Part shown: in pieces, positions 23,917 through 30,401 of the stretch
Numbering within the stretch: position 1 is the first letter of the stretch
How the letters are laid out: each line of letters begins with the position of its first letter
Origin: Anaerolineales bacterium
GTDB taxonomy: Bacteria > Chloroflexota > Anaerolineae > Anaerolineales > Villigracilaceae
Length of the DNA: 48,555 nucleotides
Assembly (NCBI GenBank): GCA_020060625.1
Contig: JAGUZU010000036.1
Span: 1 to 48,555, forward strand
Direction of reading: 5' to 3'
Made by a program: the position numbers and the translations under genes
Notes under the pieces: model-generated
Database searches by the model: none
What the model saw: only the letters and a program-made list of their open reading frames with translations
What the model was told of the DNA's origin: nothing

Positions 23917-24429
23917 TCATGCCAGTTTTTCGTCACAGACATTGCGGTAGCCGCATCGTTTACAACGGGACGCCTGTTCATGCGAGCGAGGGACATTGCG
24001 CCTCACGTCGTCCCGGCGCATGTCTGCCAGCAGTTCGATCAGCGCGGATTCCAGTTCGCGCGTGTAATCAATTGCGAAATCGCGGTTCTCGTAATGGATG
24101 ATGCCATACGGCGGACGTTTGCGATACGTCTTTTCGACCAGCAGGCAATACGAAGCCAGTTGAAAAATATGCGAATCATACGGCGCTTCGGGCGCGCGCC
24201 CCGACTTCACCTCCACAGGGATGATCTGTCCGTTCTTTTCGATCAGGTAATCGGGCTTGCCCGTCAGACCGAGCGCGGCATGAAAAAGCGGCTTCTCCAC
24301 TTTGCCCCAGCCGTCCGTGTCGGTGTAAATGACCCGCCCGCCGGGCAGACCCGCGGCTTTCTGCTGGCGGTTCGACAGCCAGAAAAAAATCAGCGCGAGC
24401 AAAAAAAGGAGAAGGACGACGTAGGTCAT
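23917..24429 (-). CDS. Membrane-anchored Cas4-like nuclease, C-terminal half
   Basis: This 170-residue protein begins with one membrane helix (residues 2-18) followed by NRQQK, which should be cytoplasmic. After it comes a RecB/Cas4-type PD-(D/E)XK core: GKPD with Asp60, VEVKSG with Glu73 and Lys75, and the QLASY (QxxxY) helix at 90-94. It ends with three cysteines, C156, C159 and C165 (CX2CX5C), spaced as in the Fe-S site of Cas4. The fourth Cas4 cysteine and the catalytic-site histidine are missing here and are found in the preceding gene, whose stop overlaps this start by four bases (ATGA). A complete active site would need both chains, or a single fused chain if a frameshift is present. 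No CRISPR or other cas gene is in the window; repair genes flank it. Confidence 0.75.
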   Translation of the reverse strand: MTYVVLLLFLLALIFFWLSNRQQKAAGLPGGRVIYTDTDGWGKVEKPLFHAALGLTGKPDYLIEKNGQIIPVEVKSGRAPEAPYDSHIFQLASYCLLVEKTYRKRPPYGIIHYENRDFAIDYTRELESALIELLADMRRDDVRRNVPRSHEQASRCKRCGYRNVCDEKLA

Positions 24430-24662
24430 AACCATTGAAAGGCGAGATATGCGACCAGTGTGAGAATCGCCGCCAGAAGCAGGATCAAGCCCAAAGTCCG
24501 GGTGAGAAGCGAGGCAAGCACCTGGCGCCCGTGTCTGCGATGGAGGTCCGTCCCGGCGGCAAGTTCGGTCTGATTCTCGGAAGGCGTCCCGGTTTTGCGA
24601 TACCACCACGCGCGGCGGCAGTAGAGGTAATTTCCGATTTCGGAAGAGCGGATCGCGCGCAT
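24426..24662 (-). CDS. Membrane-anchored Cas4-like protein, N-terminal half
   Basis: This 78-residue protein matches the N-terminal Cas4 region. SSEIGNYLYCRRAWWY carries Cys15, the position of the first Fe-S ligand. GTDLHRRHG carries His41 and His44, where Cas4 has its active-site histidine; the Cys-to-His distance (26-29) is close to that in characterised Cas4 proteins. The rest is one membrane helix (about 56-77) that ends at the stop codon. The ATG at 24662 is used; an extension to 24752 adds an unconserved hydrophobic leader. With the helix at its C-terminus the chain would have its N-terminal domain in the cytoplasm, opposite in direction to the next gene's helix, so the two halves would meet on the cytoplasmic side. 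Confidence 0.7.
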   Translation of the reverse strand: MRAIRSSEIGNYLYCRRAWWYRKTGTPSENQTELAAGTDLHRRHGRQVLASLLTRTLGLILLLAAILTLVAYLAFQWL

Positions 24663-24668
24663 GGGCGA

Positions 24669-24677
24669 AGTATAGCA
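24669..24677 (-). promoter_or_regulatory. Extended -10 promoter of the Cas4-like pair
   Basis: On the minus strand, TGC followed by TATACT ends six bases before the ATG at 24662, so the mRNA would be leaderless or nearly so. The same TGCTATAYT element precedes the genes at 30402 and 35287. Confidence 0.45.
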
Positions 24678-24790
24678 CAAATTTTCTATTCCATTATTTG
24701 CCGTTGCGAGCGCCCATGGAACCCAAAACAATAACATTGGCAAATGAATCATGATAAACTTTCAACGCAAAATTTCAACGGAGGAAAATC

Positions 24791-25342
24791 GTGTCCAAAC
24801 GTGAAACCTATTCGATTGACATTGCGGGCGTCAAACGCGAACTGCCCCTTTTCGAGATCAAACCCGGCTTGCGCATCGCCATTCTCAACATCCTCGGAGA
24901 TACGGAACTGGTGCAAGCCTGCGCGCGCGAACTTGCCAAAAAGATCAAAGATGTGGAATACGACATGCTGATCACCGCCGAGGCGAAATCCATTCCGCTG
25001 GCGCACGCGCTTTCGGTCGAAACCGGCAAACCCTATATCGTCCTTCGCAAATCCTATAAACCGTACATGGGCGACGCCATCCGCGCCGAAACGCTTTCCA
25101 TCACCACCGGTCAACCGCAGGTCTTGATCCTCGACGAAAAAGACCGTGAGATCATCAAAGGTAAAAAAGCGCTGGTGGTGGACGACGTCATCAGCACCGG
25201 CTCCACACTGCAAGGTATGCGCATGGTGCTGGACAAAGCCGAAGCGGTTATCGCCGCAGAGGCAGCCATCCTCACGGAAGGAGACCGCGCCCAATGGATG
25301 CACATCCATTCGCTTGGTCACCTGCCGCTGTTCACCGATTGA
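24791..25342 (+). CDS. Phosphoribosyltransferase (adenine PRT-like)
   Basis: This 183-residue type I phosphoribosyltransferase has the PRPP-binding motif ALVVDDVISTGST near residues 126-138 and the upstream LRKSYKP loop that precedes the flexible hood. A hydrophobic ITAEAKSIPLAHAL segment forms the first alpha/beta turn, as in adenine and xanthine PRTs. It would salvage a purine base to its nucleotide, but base specificity is not fixed by sequence; the family also includes PRPP-sensing regulators. It starts with GTG and has a strong GGAGG site seven bases upstream. It is followed six bases later by ruvC, suggesting co-transcription. Confidence 0.82.
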   Translation: MSKRETYSIDIAGVKRELPLFEIKPGLRIAILNILGDTELVQACARELAKKIKDVEYDMLITAEAKSIPLAHALSVETGKPYIVLRKSYKPYMGDAIRAETLSITTGQPQVLILDEKDREIIKGKKALVVDDVISTGSTLQGMRMVLDKAEAVIAAEAAILTEGDRAQWMHIHSLGHLPLFTD

Positions 25343-25347
25343 CGTGA

Positions 25348-25827
25348 ATGACTCTCGCCCTAGGAATTGACCCCGGAACCGCCACAACGGGATACGGTCT
25401 CGTGCGCCTCATGCCAGACGGGGAACTGGTTGCTGTTTCCTTCGGCATTTTCTCCACCCCGAAAGACGAAAGCCCGCCCGCGCGGCTCGAAATGCTTTTC
25501 AACAACTTGAACAAATTGTTGAAAAAGTACAAGCCCGAAACCGCCGCCGTGGAAAAATTGTTCTTTTCGCGCAACGTCACCACCGCCATTGCAGTGGGAC
25601 AGGCGCGCGGCGTGGTATTGCTGGCTTTGCAAAAGGCGGGAGTCGAAGCCTTCGAATACACCCCCAACGAAGTGAAACAAGCCGTGGCTGGTTACGGCAG
25701 CGCGGACAAACGTCAGGTGCAGGAGATGGTGCGCGCGCTGCTGCAATTGGAAAAAATCCCCAGACCCGACGACGCCGCCGACGCGCTGGCAATCGCCATC
25801 ACGCATTTGAATACGAATCGGTATTAA
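25348..25827 (+). CDS. ruvC: Holliday junction resolvase RuvC
   Basis: RuvC is an endonuclease that cuts Holliday junctions in symmetric fashion as part of RuvABC. The 159-residue length is normal. The RNase H-like active site is complete by eye: Asp8 in GIDPGT, Glu69 in AVEKLFF, and the acidic pair in PDDAADALAIAI (Asp142, Asp145). It overlaps a repeat at its stop codon: the TAA is also the start of an inverted-repeat arm. The usual partner ruvA lies 184 bases downstream, separated by a GxxExxY cassette remnant. ruvB is not in the window. Confidence 0.95.
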   Translation: MTLALGIDPGTATTGYGLVRLMPDGELVAVSFGIFSTPKDESPPARLEMLFNNLNKLLKKYKPETAAVEKLFFSRNVTTAIAVGQARGVVLLALQKAGVEAFEYTPNEVKQAVAGYGSADKRQVQEMVRALLQLEKIPRPDDAADALAIAITHLNTNRY

Positions 25828-25850
25828 CCGCAGATAAACGCGAATGAACC
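25824..25850. repeat. 5' arm of deleted GxxExxY cassette
   Basis: ttaaccgcagataaacgc, starting at the ruvC stop codon. It is an inverted match to 25987-26002 (ttaacc, cagat and aac are conserved), forming the ends of a 180-bp element. Confidence 0.6.
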
Positions 25851-25969
25851 ATTTGCGAGCCGCAGGCGCAAAAATCTGCCTGCTGATCAACTTCAGTACG
25901 ACAAAGGTTGAAATCAAGCGTCTTCGCCCCTCCCACCATAGGAAATCGCCCAACCATAATTCATCTTGA
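25844..25969 (+). pseudogene. Deleted GxxExxY gene remnant between ruvC and ruvA
   Basis: A 41-codon open frame (25844-25969). It encodes NHLRAAGAKICLLINF and then TTKVEIKRLRP, which correspond to the LNYLRAT...VGLLLNF C-terminal block of the intact GxxExxY protein at 3811-4227. The GxxExxY motif and the nuclease core are absent. The reading frame opens directly at the 5' repeat arm, as if an internal deletion joined the arm to the last third of the gene. The 3' arm follows at 25987-26004. It is probably not a functional protein, though a short peptide could still be made. Confidence 0.65.
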
Positions 25970-25986
25970 AAAATCCTTTTTATCTA

Positions 25987-26004
25987 TGTTCATCTGTGGT
26001 TAAA
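25987..26004. repeat. 3' arm of deleted GxxExxY cassette
   Basis: tgttcatctgtggttaaat, an inverted match to 25824-25850. It ends eight bases before the ruvA ATG, where no Shine-Dalgarno sequence is evident, so the cassette may alter ruvA expression. Confidence 0.6.
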
Positions 26005-26011
26005 TAGATTT

Positions 26012-26587
26012 ATGATATCAACCCTGCGCGGAGAAGTATCCCAAATCGAAGAGAACGCCCTGATCGTCGAAGTCGGCGGGGTGGGGCTGAGAGTCTTCGT
26101 CCCTGCGCCGTTGCGCGCGAATGCCGCAGCGGGAGAAATGATCTTTTTGTTCACCCATCTTGCAGTCCGGGAAGATGCGTTGACGTTGTACGGATTCGAA
26201 TCCCAGGCGGACCGCGACCTCTTCAACATCCTCCTCGGCGTGGACGGGGTCGGTCCCAAAGTGGCGCTTTCGGTTCTTTCCACGCTGACGCTGGATACCA
26301 TCCAGCGAGCCATCTTCGCCGACGAAGAAGACCTGTTGAGCAAGGTCCCCGGCGTGGGCAAGAAGACCGCGCAAAAAATGGCTTTGCATTTGAAGGACAA
26401 GCTCAAGCCAACGGATGCGCTTGCGAAAGTCGCCGCCATGGCGGATTACGACAGCGAAGTGCTCGCCGCATTGACCGCGTTGGGCTACTCGGTCGTCGAG
26501 GCGCAAGCCGCGATCCAGTCCATCCCGAAGGATGCGCCAAAAGATGTGGAGGAACGTCTGCGTATCGCGTTGCAGCATTTTCGGTAA
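26012..26587 (+). CDS. ruvA: Holliday junction branch-migration protein RuvA
   Basis: RuvA binds four-way junctions and loads the RuvB motor. The 191 residues show the three family domains: an N-terminal OB-fold (about 1-64, starting MISTLRGEVSQI), a helix-hairpin-helix domain with GVDGVGPKVALSVLS near residue 76 and VPGVGKKTAQKM near 112, and a C-terminal helical domain (ALTALGYSVVEAQ) that contacts RuvB. It overlaps the next gene's start by one base. It is separated from ruvC by a repeat-bounded GxxExxY remnant, so a formerly tight ruvC-ruvA pair appears to have been interrupted. Confidence 0.95.
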   Translation: MISTLRGEVSQIEENALIVEVGGVGLRVFVPAPLRANAAAGEMIFLFTHLAVREDALTLYGFESQADRDLFNILLGVDGVGPKVALSVLSTLTLDTIQRAIFADEEDLLSKVPGVGKKTAQKMALHLKDKLKPTDALAKVAAMADYDSEVLAALTALGYSVVEAQAAIQSIPKDAPKDVEERLRIALQHFR

Positions 26588-27075
26588 TGAAACCAGGAGA
26601 TCAAATTTCCGTCCACGCCTGCAAAGCAGACGGGAGCGTGTACCGAAGTTGGACCGCCGCAATCGAGTCTGCGAACCCAGACTCGATTGTTACAATTGGG
26701 AAGGCGGGCTCCCCCGTTCTCAATGCGGACGGTAAAATATTTCCCATCCAACACCATTTGCGGGCTTATTATTGGTTTGGTGAATTCTACAATTTGCTCG
26801 AGGTCTTTGAACCCGCAGGCAGATTGTTTGAAATCTATGTCAACATCGGCTCGCCTGTGAAAATCGAAAACGGCGTTTTGCAATTCGAAGATTATGAACT
26901 CGATGTATTGAAACGCCCGCCCAAACCCGCCGTGATCGTGGACGAAGACGAATTCGCCGAAGCCGTTCTGAAGTACAACTATTCGCGGGAATTTCAGGAA
27001 AGGATGTACGCCGTTGCGCGGGGGGCGCTCGCACTGGCGGAGAATTGGATGGCGGGACCCGCTCCCGTTTTTTAA
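26587..27075 (+). CDS. DUF402 domain protein (nucleotide phosphatase-like)
   Basis: This 162-residue protein is of the DUF402 (FomD/Ntdp-like) type. Characterised members hydrolyse nucleoside di- and triphosphates or CMP-linked intermediates. The recognisable core is FEIYVNIGSPVKIE, followed by the DYELDVLKRP segment and the VIVDEDEF acidic block, whose aspartates bind metal in the family. It is fused by a one-base overlap to ruvA, suggesting coupled expression. A 12-bp perfect palindrome (26660-26689) is read in frame and encodes IESANPDSIV. The last codons lie in a terminator hairpin. Confidence 0.75.
   Translation: MKPGDQISVHACKADGSVYRSWTAAIESANPDSIVTIGKAGSPVLNADGKIFPIQHHLRAYYWFGEFYNLLEVFEPAGRLFEIYVNIGSPVKIENGVLQFEDYELDVLKRPPKPAVIVDEDEFAEAVLKYNYSREFQERMYAVARGALALAENWMAGPAPVF
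26660..26689. repeat. Perfect 12-bp inverted repeat inside DUF402 gene
   Basis: caatcgagtctg pairs with cagactcgattg around the six-base loop cgaacc. It is translated in frame and similar in design to the intergenic palindromes at 25-51 and 38349-38375. Confidence 0.75.
27053..27073 (+). terminator. Intrinsic terminator overlapping the DUF402 stop codon
   Basis: The stem cggga/tcccg with a five-base loop (cccgc) is followed by six Ts; the last T belongs to the TAA stop. The stem is short, so strength is uncertain. Confidence 0.55.
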
Positions 27076-27096
27076 CGGGGGATGCGCCCCATCCTC

Positions 27097-27247
27097 GCAA
27101 AATGAGATTACCGATTTGATTACCTTACGCTTTGAGTTGGGACGCGGATAAACGCCGGGAACGCTGATTTTTTATCCGCGTATTCAGCGTTCATCTGCGT
27201 CCTGATTTTAAGGGTGTAAGGCAATCAGATTACCGATCTCATTTTGC
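27097..27247. repeat. 151-bp palindromic element (MITE-like), nested
   Basis: Terminal arms 27097-27128 and 27216-27247 (32 bases each, starting gcaaaatgag) are inverted copies at 25 of 32 positions. An attaccgat block inside them is in direct orientation. Within the element, 27139-27203 is a second inverted repeat (gacgcggataaacgc / gcgttcatctgcgtcc) of the type that bounds the GxxExxY gene. It contains no open frame and lies between the DUF402 and proC genes. Confidence 0.65.
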
Positions 27248-27305
27248 ATGATAAACTGCCTGAAATCTCCAATCCATCCCTGCCTTTAGCCCATAGGAGA
27301 ACCTA

Positions 27306-28148
27306 ATGCTCAGAAAAAAAATCGCATTTATCGGACCCGGCGTGATGGCGGAAGCCATGATTGCAGGACTTCTCAATCAGAAACTTGCCGATGCGAAAAA
27401 CATCACCGCCTCCGGTCCGCGCGAGGAACGGGGCGCGGAGTTGAAGAAGAAATACGGAATCAAAACGACAACGGATAACTCCGCCGCCAGTCACGAAGCG
27501 GACGTGGTGGTTTTGTCCGTCAAACCGCAAAGATTGTCCGAAGTCATGAAGGGGCTGAAAGGCGTCCGTTCGGATGCGCTGGTTCTGTCCATCATTGCGG
27601 GCGCGACTATCAAGAAGATCAGCGCGGGGTTGAAACACAAAGCCATCGTCCGCTCGATGCCGAATACGCCGGGTCAGATCGGGGAGGGAATCACGGTCTG
27701 GGCGGCTTCAAAGGAAGTGACCGAGGAACAGCAGGAGATGACTCGCGCCATTCTCGGCGCATTGGGCGAGGAAGTTTTCGTGGAAGACGAAGCCTACCTT
27801 GACATGGCAACCGCCCTCTCCGGGACAGGTCCCGCCTATGTTTTCCTCTTCACCGAAGCGTTGATAGACGCCGGAGTCCACATGGGGTTTCCGCGCCGCA
27901 TCGCCGAGCGACTTGTTTTGCAGACCATCAAAGGCTCCGCCTCATTCTACGAAAGCGCGGCGAGACATCCCGCCACGCTGCGGAATCAAGTCACTTCTCC
28001 GGGCGGAACTTCTGCCGAGGCGTTGTATTATCTGGAGAAGGCAGGCTTCCGCACGGCGATTTCGCGCGCGGTTTGGGCGGCGTATCAACGGTCATTGGAG
28101 TTGGGCAAGGAGAAGCCGGGTCATGTTGAGGTGGATGAAGAGAAATAA
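27306..28148 (+). CDS. proC: Pyrroline-5-carboxylate reductase
   Basis: ProC catalyses the last step of proline synthesis: NAD(P)H-dependent reduction of pyrroline-5-carboxylate. The 280 residues match the family. The Rossmann motif FIGPGVMAEAM is near residues 8-18, VLSVKPQ near 62-68, the RSMPNTPGQIGEG segment near 115-127, and the C-terminal dimer domain contains SGTGPAYVF and TSPGGTSAEAL, which hold substrate-binding residues. The ATG has an AGGAG site seven bases upstream. No other proline gene is nearby. A 7-bp array follows directly after the stop codon. Confidence 0.95.
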   Translation: MLRKKIAFIGPGVMAEAMIAGLLNQKLADAKNITASGPREERGAELKKKYGIKTTTDNSAASHEADVVVLSVKPQRLSEVMKGLKGVRSDALVLSIIAGATIKKISAGLKHKAIVRSMPNTPGQIGEGITVWAASKEVTEEQQEMTRAILGALGEEVFVEDEAYLDMATALSGTGPAYVFLFTEALIDAGVHMGFPRRIAERLVLQTIKGSASFYESAARHPATLRNQVTSPGGTSAEALYYLEKAGFRTAISRAVWAAYQRSLELGKEKPGHVEVDEEK

Positions 28149-28175
28149 ATTCGTAAATTGGGAATCGGGAATTGG
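28148..28175. repeat. Heptanucleotide array after proC
   Basis: Four units are aattcgt, aaattgg, gaatcgg and gaattgg, starting on the last base of the proC stop codon. A second array of different sequence follows at 28214. Confidence 0.6.
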
Positions 28176-28213
28176 CGCGGATGAGTTAAAATCCATCCGC
28201 GATTTTCTTTGTA

Positions 28214-28262
28214 CTATTCACTATTCACCATTCACCATTCACCATTCACTATTCACTATCAT
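28214..28262. repeat. Heptanucleotide array ending at the ABC-F start
   Basis: Seven consecutive 7-bp units are ctattca, ctattca, ccattca, ccattca, ccattca, ctattca and ctatcat. They fill the leader up to one base before the ATG at 28264, with no Shine-Dalgarno sequence. Unit-number changes would alter the leader without affecting the frame of the gene. Confidence 0.85.
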
Positions 28263-28263
28263 C

Positions 28264-30267
28264 ATGTCTCTCATCTCCGTTTCCAACCTCACCAAATCCT
28301 TCGGCGCGACCGACATCTTCGCGGGCATCACCTTTTCGGTTGCAAAGGGTTCGCGGCTGGGCATTGTCGGTCCGAACGGCGTCGGCAAGACCACGCTGCT
28401 GCGCATCCTTGCCGGGGAGGATGAATCCACTTCGGGGTCAGTCACCCGCTCACGGGGAGTCCGAAGCGGTTATCTCTCGCAGGAAGCCGATTTCAAAATG
28501 GAAGGCACGCTGTGGGACGCGTGTCATTCCGTCTTCGAAGATTTAATCCGCCAGCAAAACGAACTGCACCGCCTCGAAGAATTGATGGCGACGAATCACG
28601 ATGTCATCGAGCAATACGGAAAATTGCAGGAGGATTTCGAGCGCCGCGGCGGATACACCTATGAGACGCGCATCAAACAGGTGTTGACAGGCTTGGGATT
28701 CGAGGCATCAGATTATGGACTCTCGCTCGACCATCTCTCCGGCGGACAGCGCACCCGCGCCTTTTTAGCCCGCCTCCTTCTCTCGGACCCGGACCTGCTC
28801 CTGCTCGATGAGCCGACCAACCACCTCGACATCCGCGCTGTGGAATGGCTGGAAGGTTATCTCAATCAATGGGACGGCGCGGTGGTGATCGTTTCACACG
28901 ACCGCTATTTTTTGGATAAGGTCAGCAATGTGGTCTTTGAAATGCTGCCCGGCGCGTATGAGATTTACAACGGGAATTACACGGCGTATTTGAAACAACG
29001 CGAAGAACGCATCGCGCGCAGGCAGGAGACGTTCGAAAGCGAGAAGGAAAAACTTCTCAAAGAGATCGAATACATCAAACGTAATATTTCGGGACAGAAC
29101 ACCCTGCAAGCCAAAGGAAAGTTGAAGCGGCTTTCACGTGTCGTTCAAGCCATCGAGCAGATCGGTTTCGACGCCGCGTTGAATCAAAAGTGGAGCGAAA
29201 CCGCCGAGGAAGTGAACATCACCACCTCGCATTTCGGGGTGGAAGAAGCCGAGCGCCGCGTACGGGCGTTGAGGTCGCCTGTGCGTATCCTGCCGCATCT
29301 ACATTTGCGTTTAGGGTCAGAGAAGCGCTCCGGCGATCTGGTCATTCGCACAAAGGACTTGCAAGTCGGCTTTCCCGATAAATATTTATTCAAATCGCCT
29401 GACATCGAATTACGAAGGCAGGACTGCGCCGCGTTGATCGGACCGAACGGCGCGGGCAAGTCCACGTTTTTGAAGACGATTCTCGGTCAGCTGGAGCCGT
29501 TGTCCGGCGAAGTCATCCTCGGCGCGAGTCTGCACATCGGCTATTTCGCGCAGGCGCACGAAGGATTGAATCCTGAAAACACGCTGTTGCAGGAAATTGA
29601 TTCGGTCATGCCGAACTGGCTTCCGGGGCAGATCCGCGATTACCTCGGCAAGTATCTCTTCAGCGGCGATGACGTGCTTAAGAAAGTATCCATGCTTTCC
29701 GGCGGCGAGCGCGGACGTCTGGCGTTGGCAAAGCTCGCCTTGCAGGATACCAACCTCCTGTTATTGGATGAGCCGACCAACCATCTCGACATCCCTTCGC
29801 AGGAAGTGCTGGAATCTGTGTTGGAAGATTACACGGGAACCATCCTGCTCATTTCACATGATCGTTATCTCGTGGATGCGCTCGCAACTCAAATCTGGGA
29901 GGTTGACCCGGACGAACAGAACCTGATCGCCTTCAAGGGAACGTATTCCGAGTTACGAGCCGAACGCGAGCAAAAGGAATACGAAGCGTTTATGGCGGCA
30001 AATCAGTCGAAATCTGCGGGTCGAAAATCGAAGGTTGAAAGCCCGAAGTCAAAGACTGATGCGAAAGAGGAAAGAAGAAAGATTGCGCGACTTCAGGAAC
30101 TGGAGAACAAGATTGCCGAATTGGAGTCCACGCTGGCGAATTTAGGTTCGCAGTTGGAAAGTCCGCTGGTGAAGCCGGATGAGGTTGCAGTCATTGGCAG
30201 GGAGTATGAGCGCGTGCAGAAAGAAATGGATGGGAATCTGGCGGAGTGGGAGAAGATGCAAAGCTAA
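28264..30267 (+). CDS. ABC-F family ATPase
   Basis: This soluble twin-ATPase of the ABC-F family (translation-associated, no membrane domain) has 667 residues from the ATG at 28264. First cassette: Walker A GPNGVGKT (36-43), signature LSGGQ (158-162), Walker B LLLLDEPTNHLD (178-189). Then comes the interdomain linker with arginine- and lysine-rich helices that reaches the ribosomal P-site region in this family. Second cassette: GPNGAGKS (393-400) and LSGGE (478-482), followed by a C-terminal coiled coil (about 600-667). Members relieve ribosome stalling or give antibiotic resistance; which one cannot be decided. The segment before the coiled coil (KSAGRKSKVESPKSK) is encoded by a heptad array. 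The longer upstream frame (from 27913) overlaps proC and is rejected. Confidence 0.9.
   Translation: MSLISVSNLTKSFGATDIFAGITFSVAKGSRLGIVGPNGVGKTTLLRILAGEDESTSGSVTRSRGVRSGYLSQEADFKMEGTLWDACHSVFEDLIRQQNELHRLEELMATNHDVIEQYGKLQEDFERRGGYTYETRIKQVLTGLGFEASDYGLSLDHLSGGQRTRAFLARLLLSDPDLLLLDEPTNHLDIRAVEWLEGYLNQWDGAVVIVSHDRYFLDKVSNVVFEMLPGAYEIYNGNYTAYLKQREERIARRQETFESEKEKLLKEIEYIKRNISGQNTLQAKGKLKRLSRVVQAIEQIGFDAALNQKWSETAEEVNITTSHFGVEEAERRVRALRSPVRILPHLHLRLGSEKRSGDLVIRTKDLQVGFPDKYLFKSPDIELRRQDCAALIGPNGAGKSTFLKTILGQLEPLSGEVILGASLHIGYFAQAHEGLNPENTLLQEIDSVMPNWLPGQIRDYLGKYLFSGDDVLKKVSMLSGGERGRLALAKLALQDTNLLLLDEPTNHLDIPSQEVLESVLEDYTGTILLISHDRYLVDALATQIWEVDPDEQNLIAFKGTYSELRAEREQKEYEAFMAANQSKSAGRKSKVESPKSKTDAKEERRKIARLQELENKIAELESTLANLGSQLESPLVKPDEVAVIGREYERVQKEMDGNLAEWEKMQS
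30006..30061. repeat. Heptanucleotide array inside the ABC-F gene
   Basis: Eight units in unbroken 7-bp phase are gtcgaaa, tctgcgg, gtcgaaa, atcgaag, gttgaaa, gcccgaa, gtcaaag and actgatg. It encodes the lysine/serine-rich linker ahead of the C-terminal coiled coil. Confidence 0.75.
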
Positions 30268-30327
30268 ACAAAACACCTTCCGATGTGCATCGCATTGGAA
30301 TGTGTGGCAATTCAACCGCAAACGTGC

Positions 30328-30333
30328 TATATT
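30328..30333 (+). promoter_or_regulatory. Candidate extended -10 box of the toroid gene
   Basis: TGC followed by TATATT. The coding start lies 69 bases downstream with a GGAGGG ribosome-binding site five bases before it. Confidence 0.35.
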
Positions 30334-30401
30334 GATTCCAAGAAGACTGTGCGGTCTGCCTGGTTGCCGGAAGAGAAACAAAGGCTCCGGCGGGAGGGAA
30401 T

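Noticed and set aside
24663-24752. Upstream extension of the first Cas4-like gene
   Set aside because: The added residues form an unconserved hydrophobic leader that runs through the likely promoter. The ATG at 24662 places the cysteine motif at the usual distance.
25348-26587. A complete ruvABC operon
   Set aside because: Only ruvC and ruvA are present; ruvB was not found in the window.
27913-28263. Longer N-terminal extension of the ABC-F gene
   Set aside because: It overlaps proC and a heptad array and precedes the standard ABC-F start. The ATG at 28264 gives the normal N-terminus.
14094-30061. CRISPR array candidates among the repeats
   Set aside because: The arrays are 7-bp units without spacers and the palindromes are isolated. 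The Cas4-like genes are not accompanied by cas1 or cas2.
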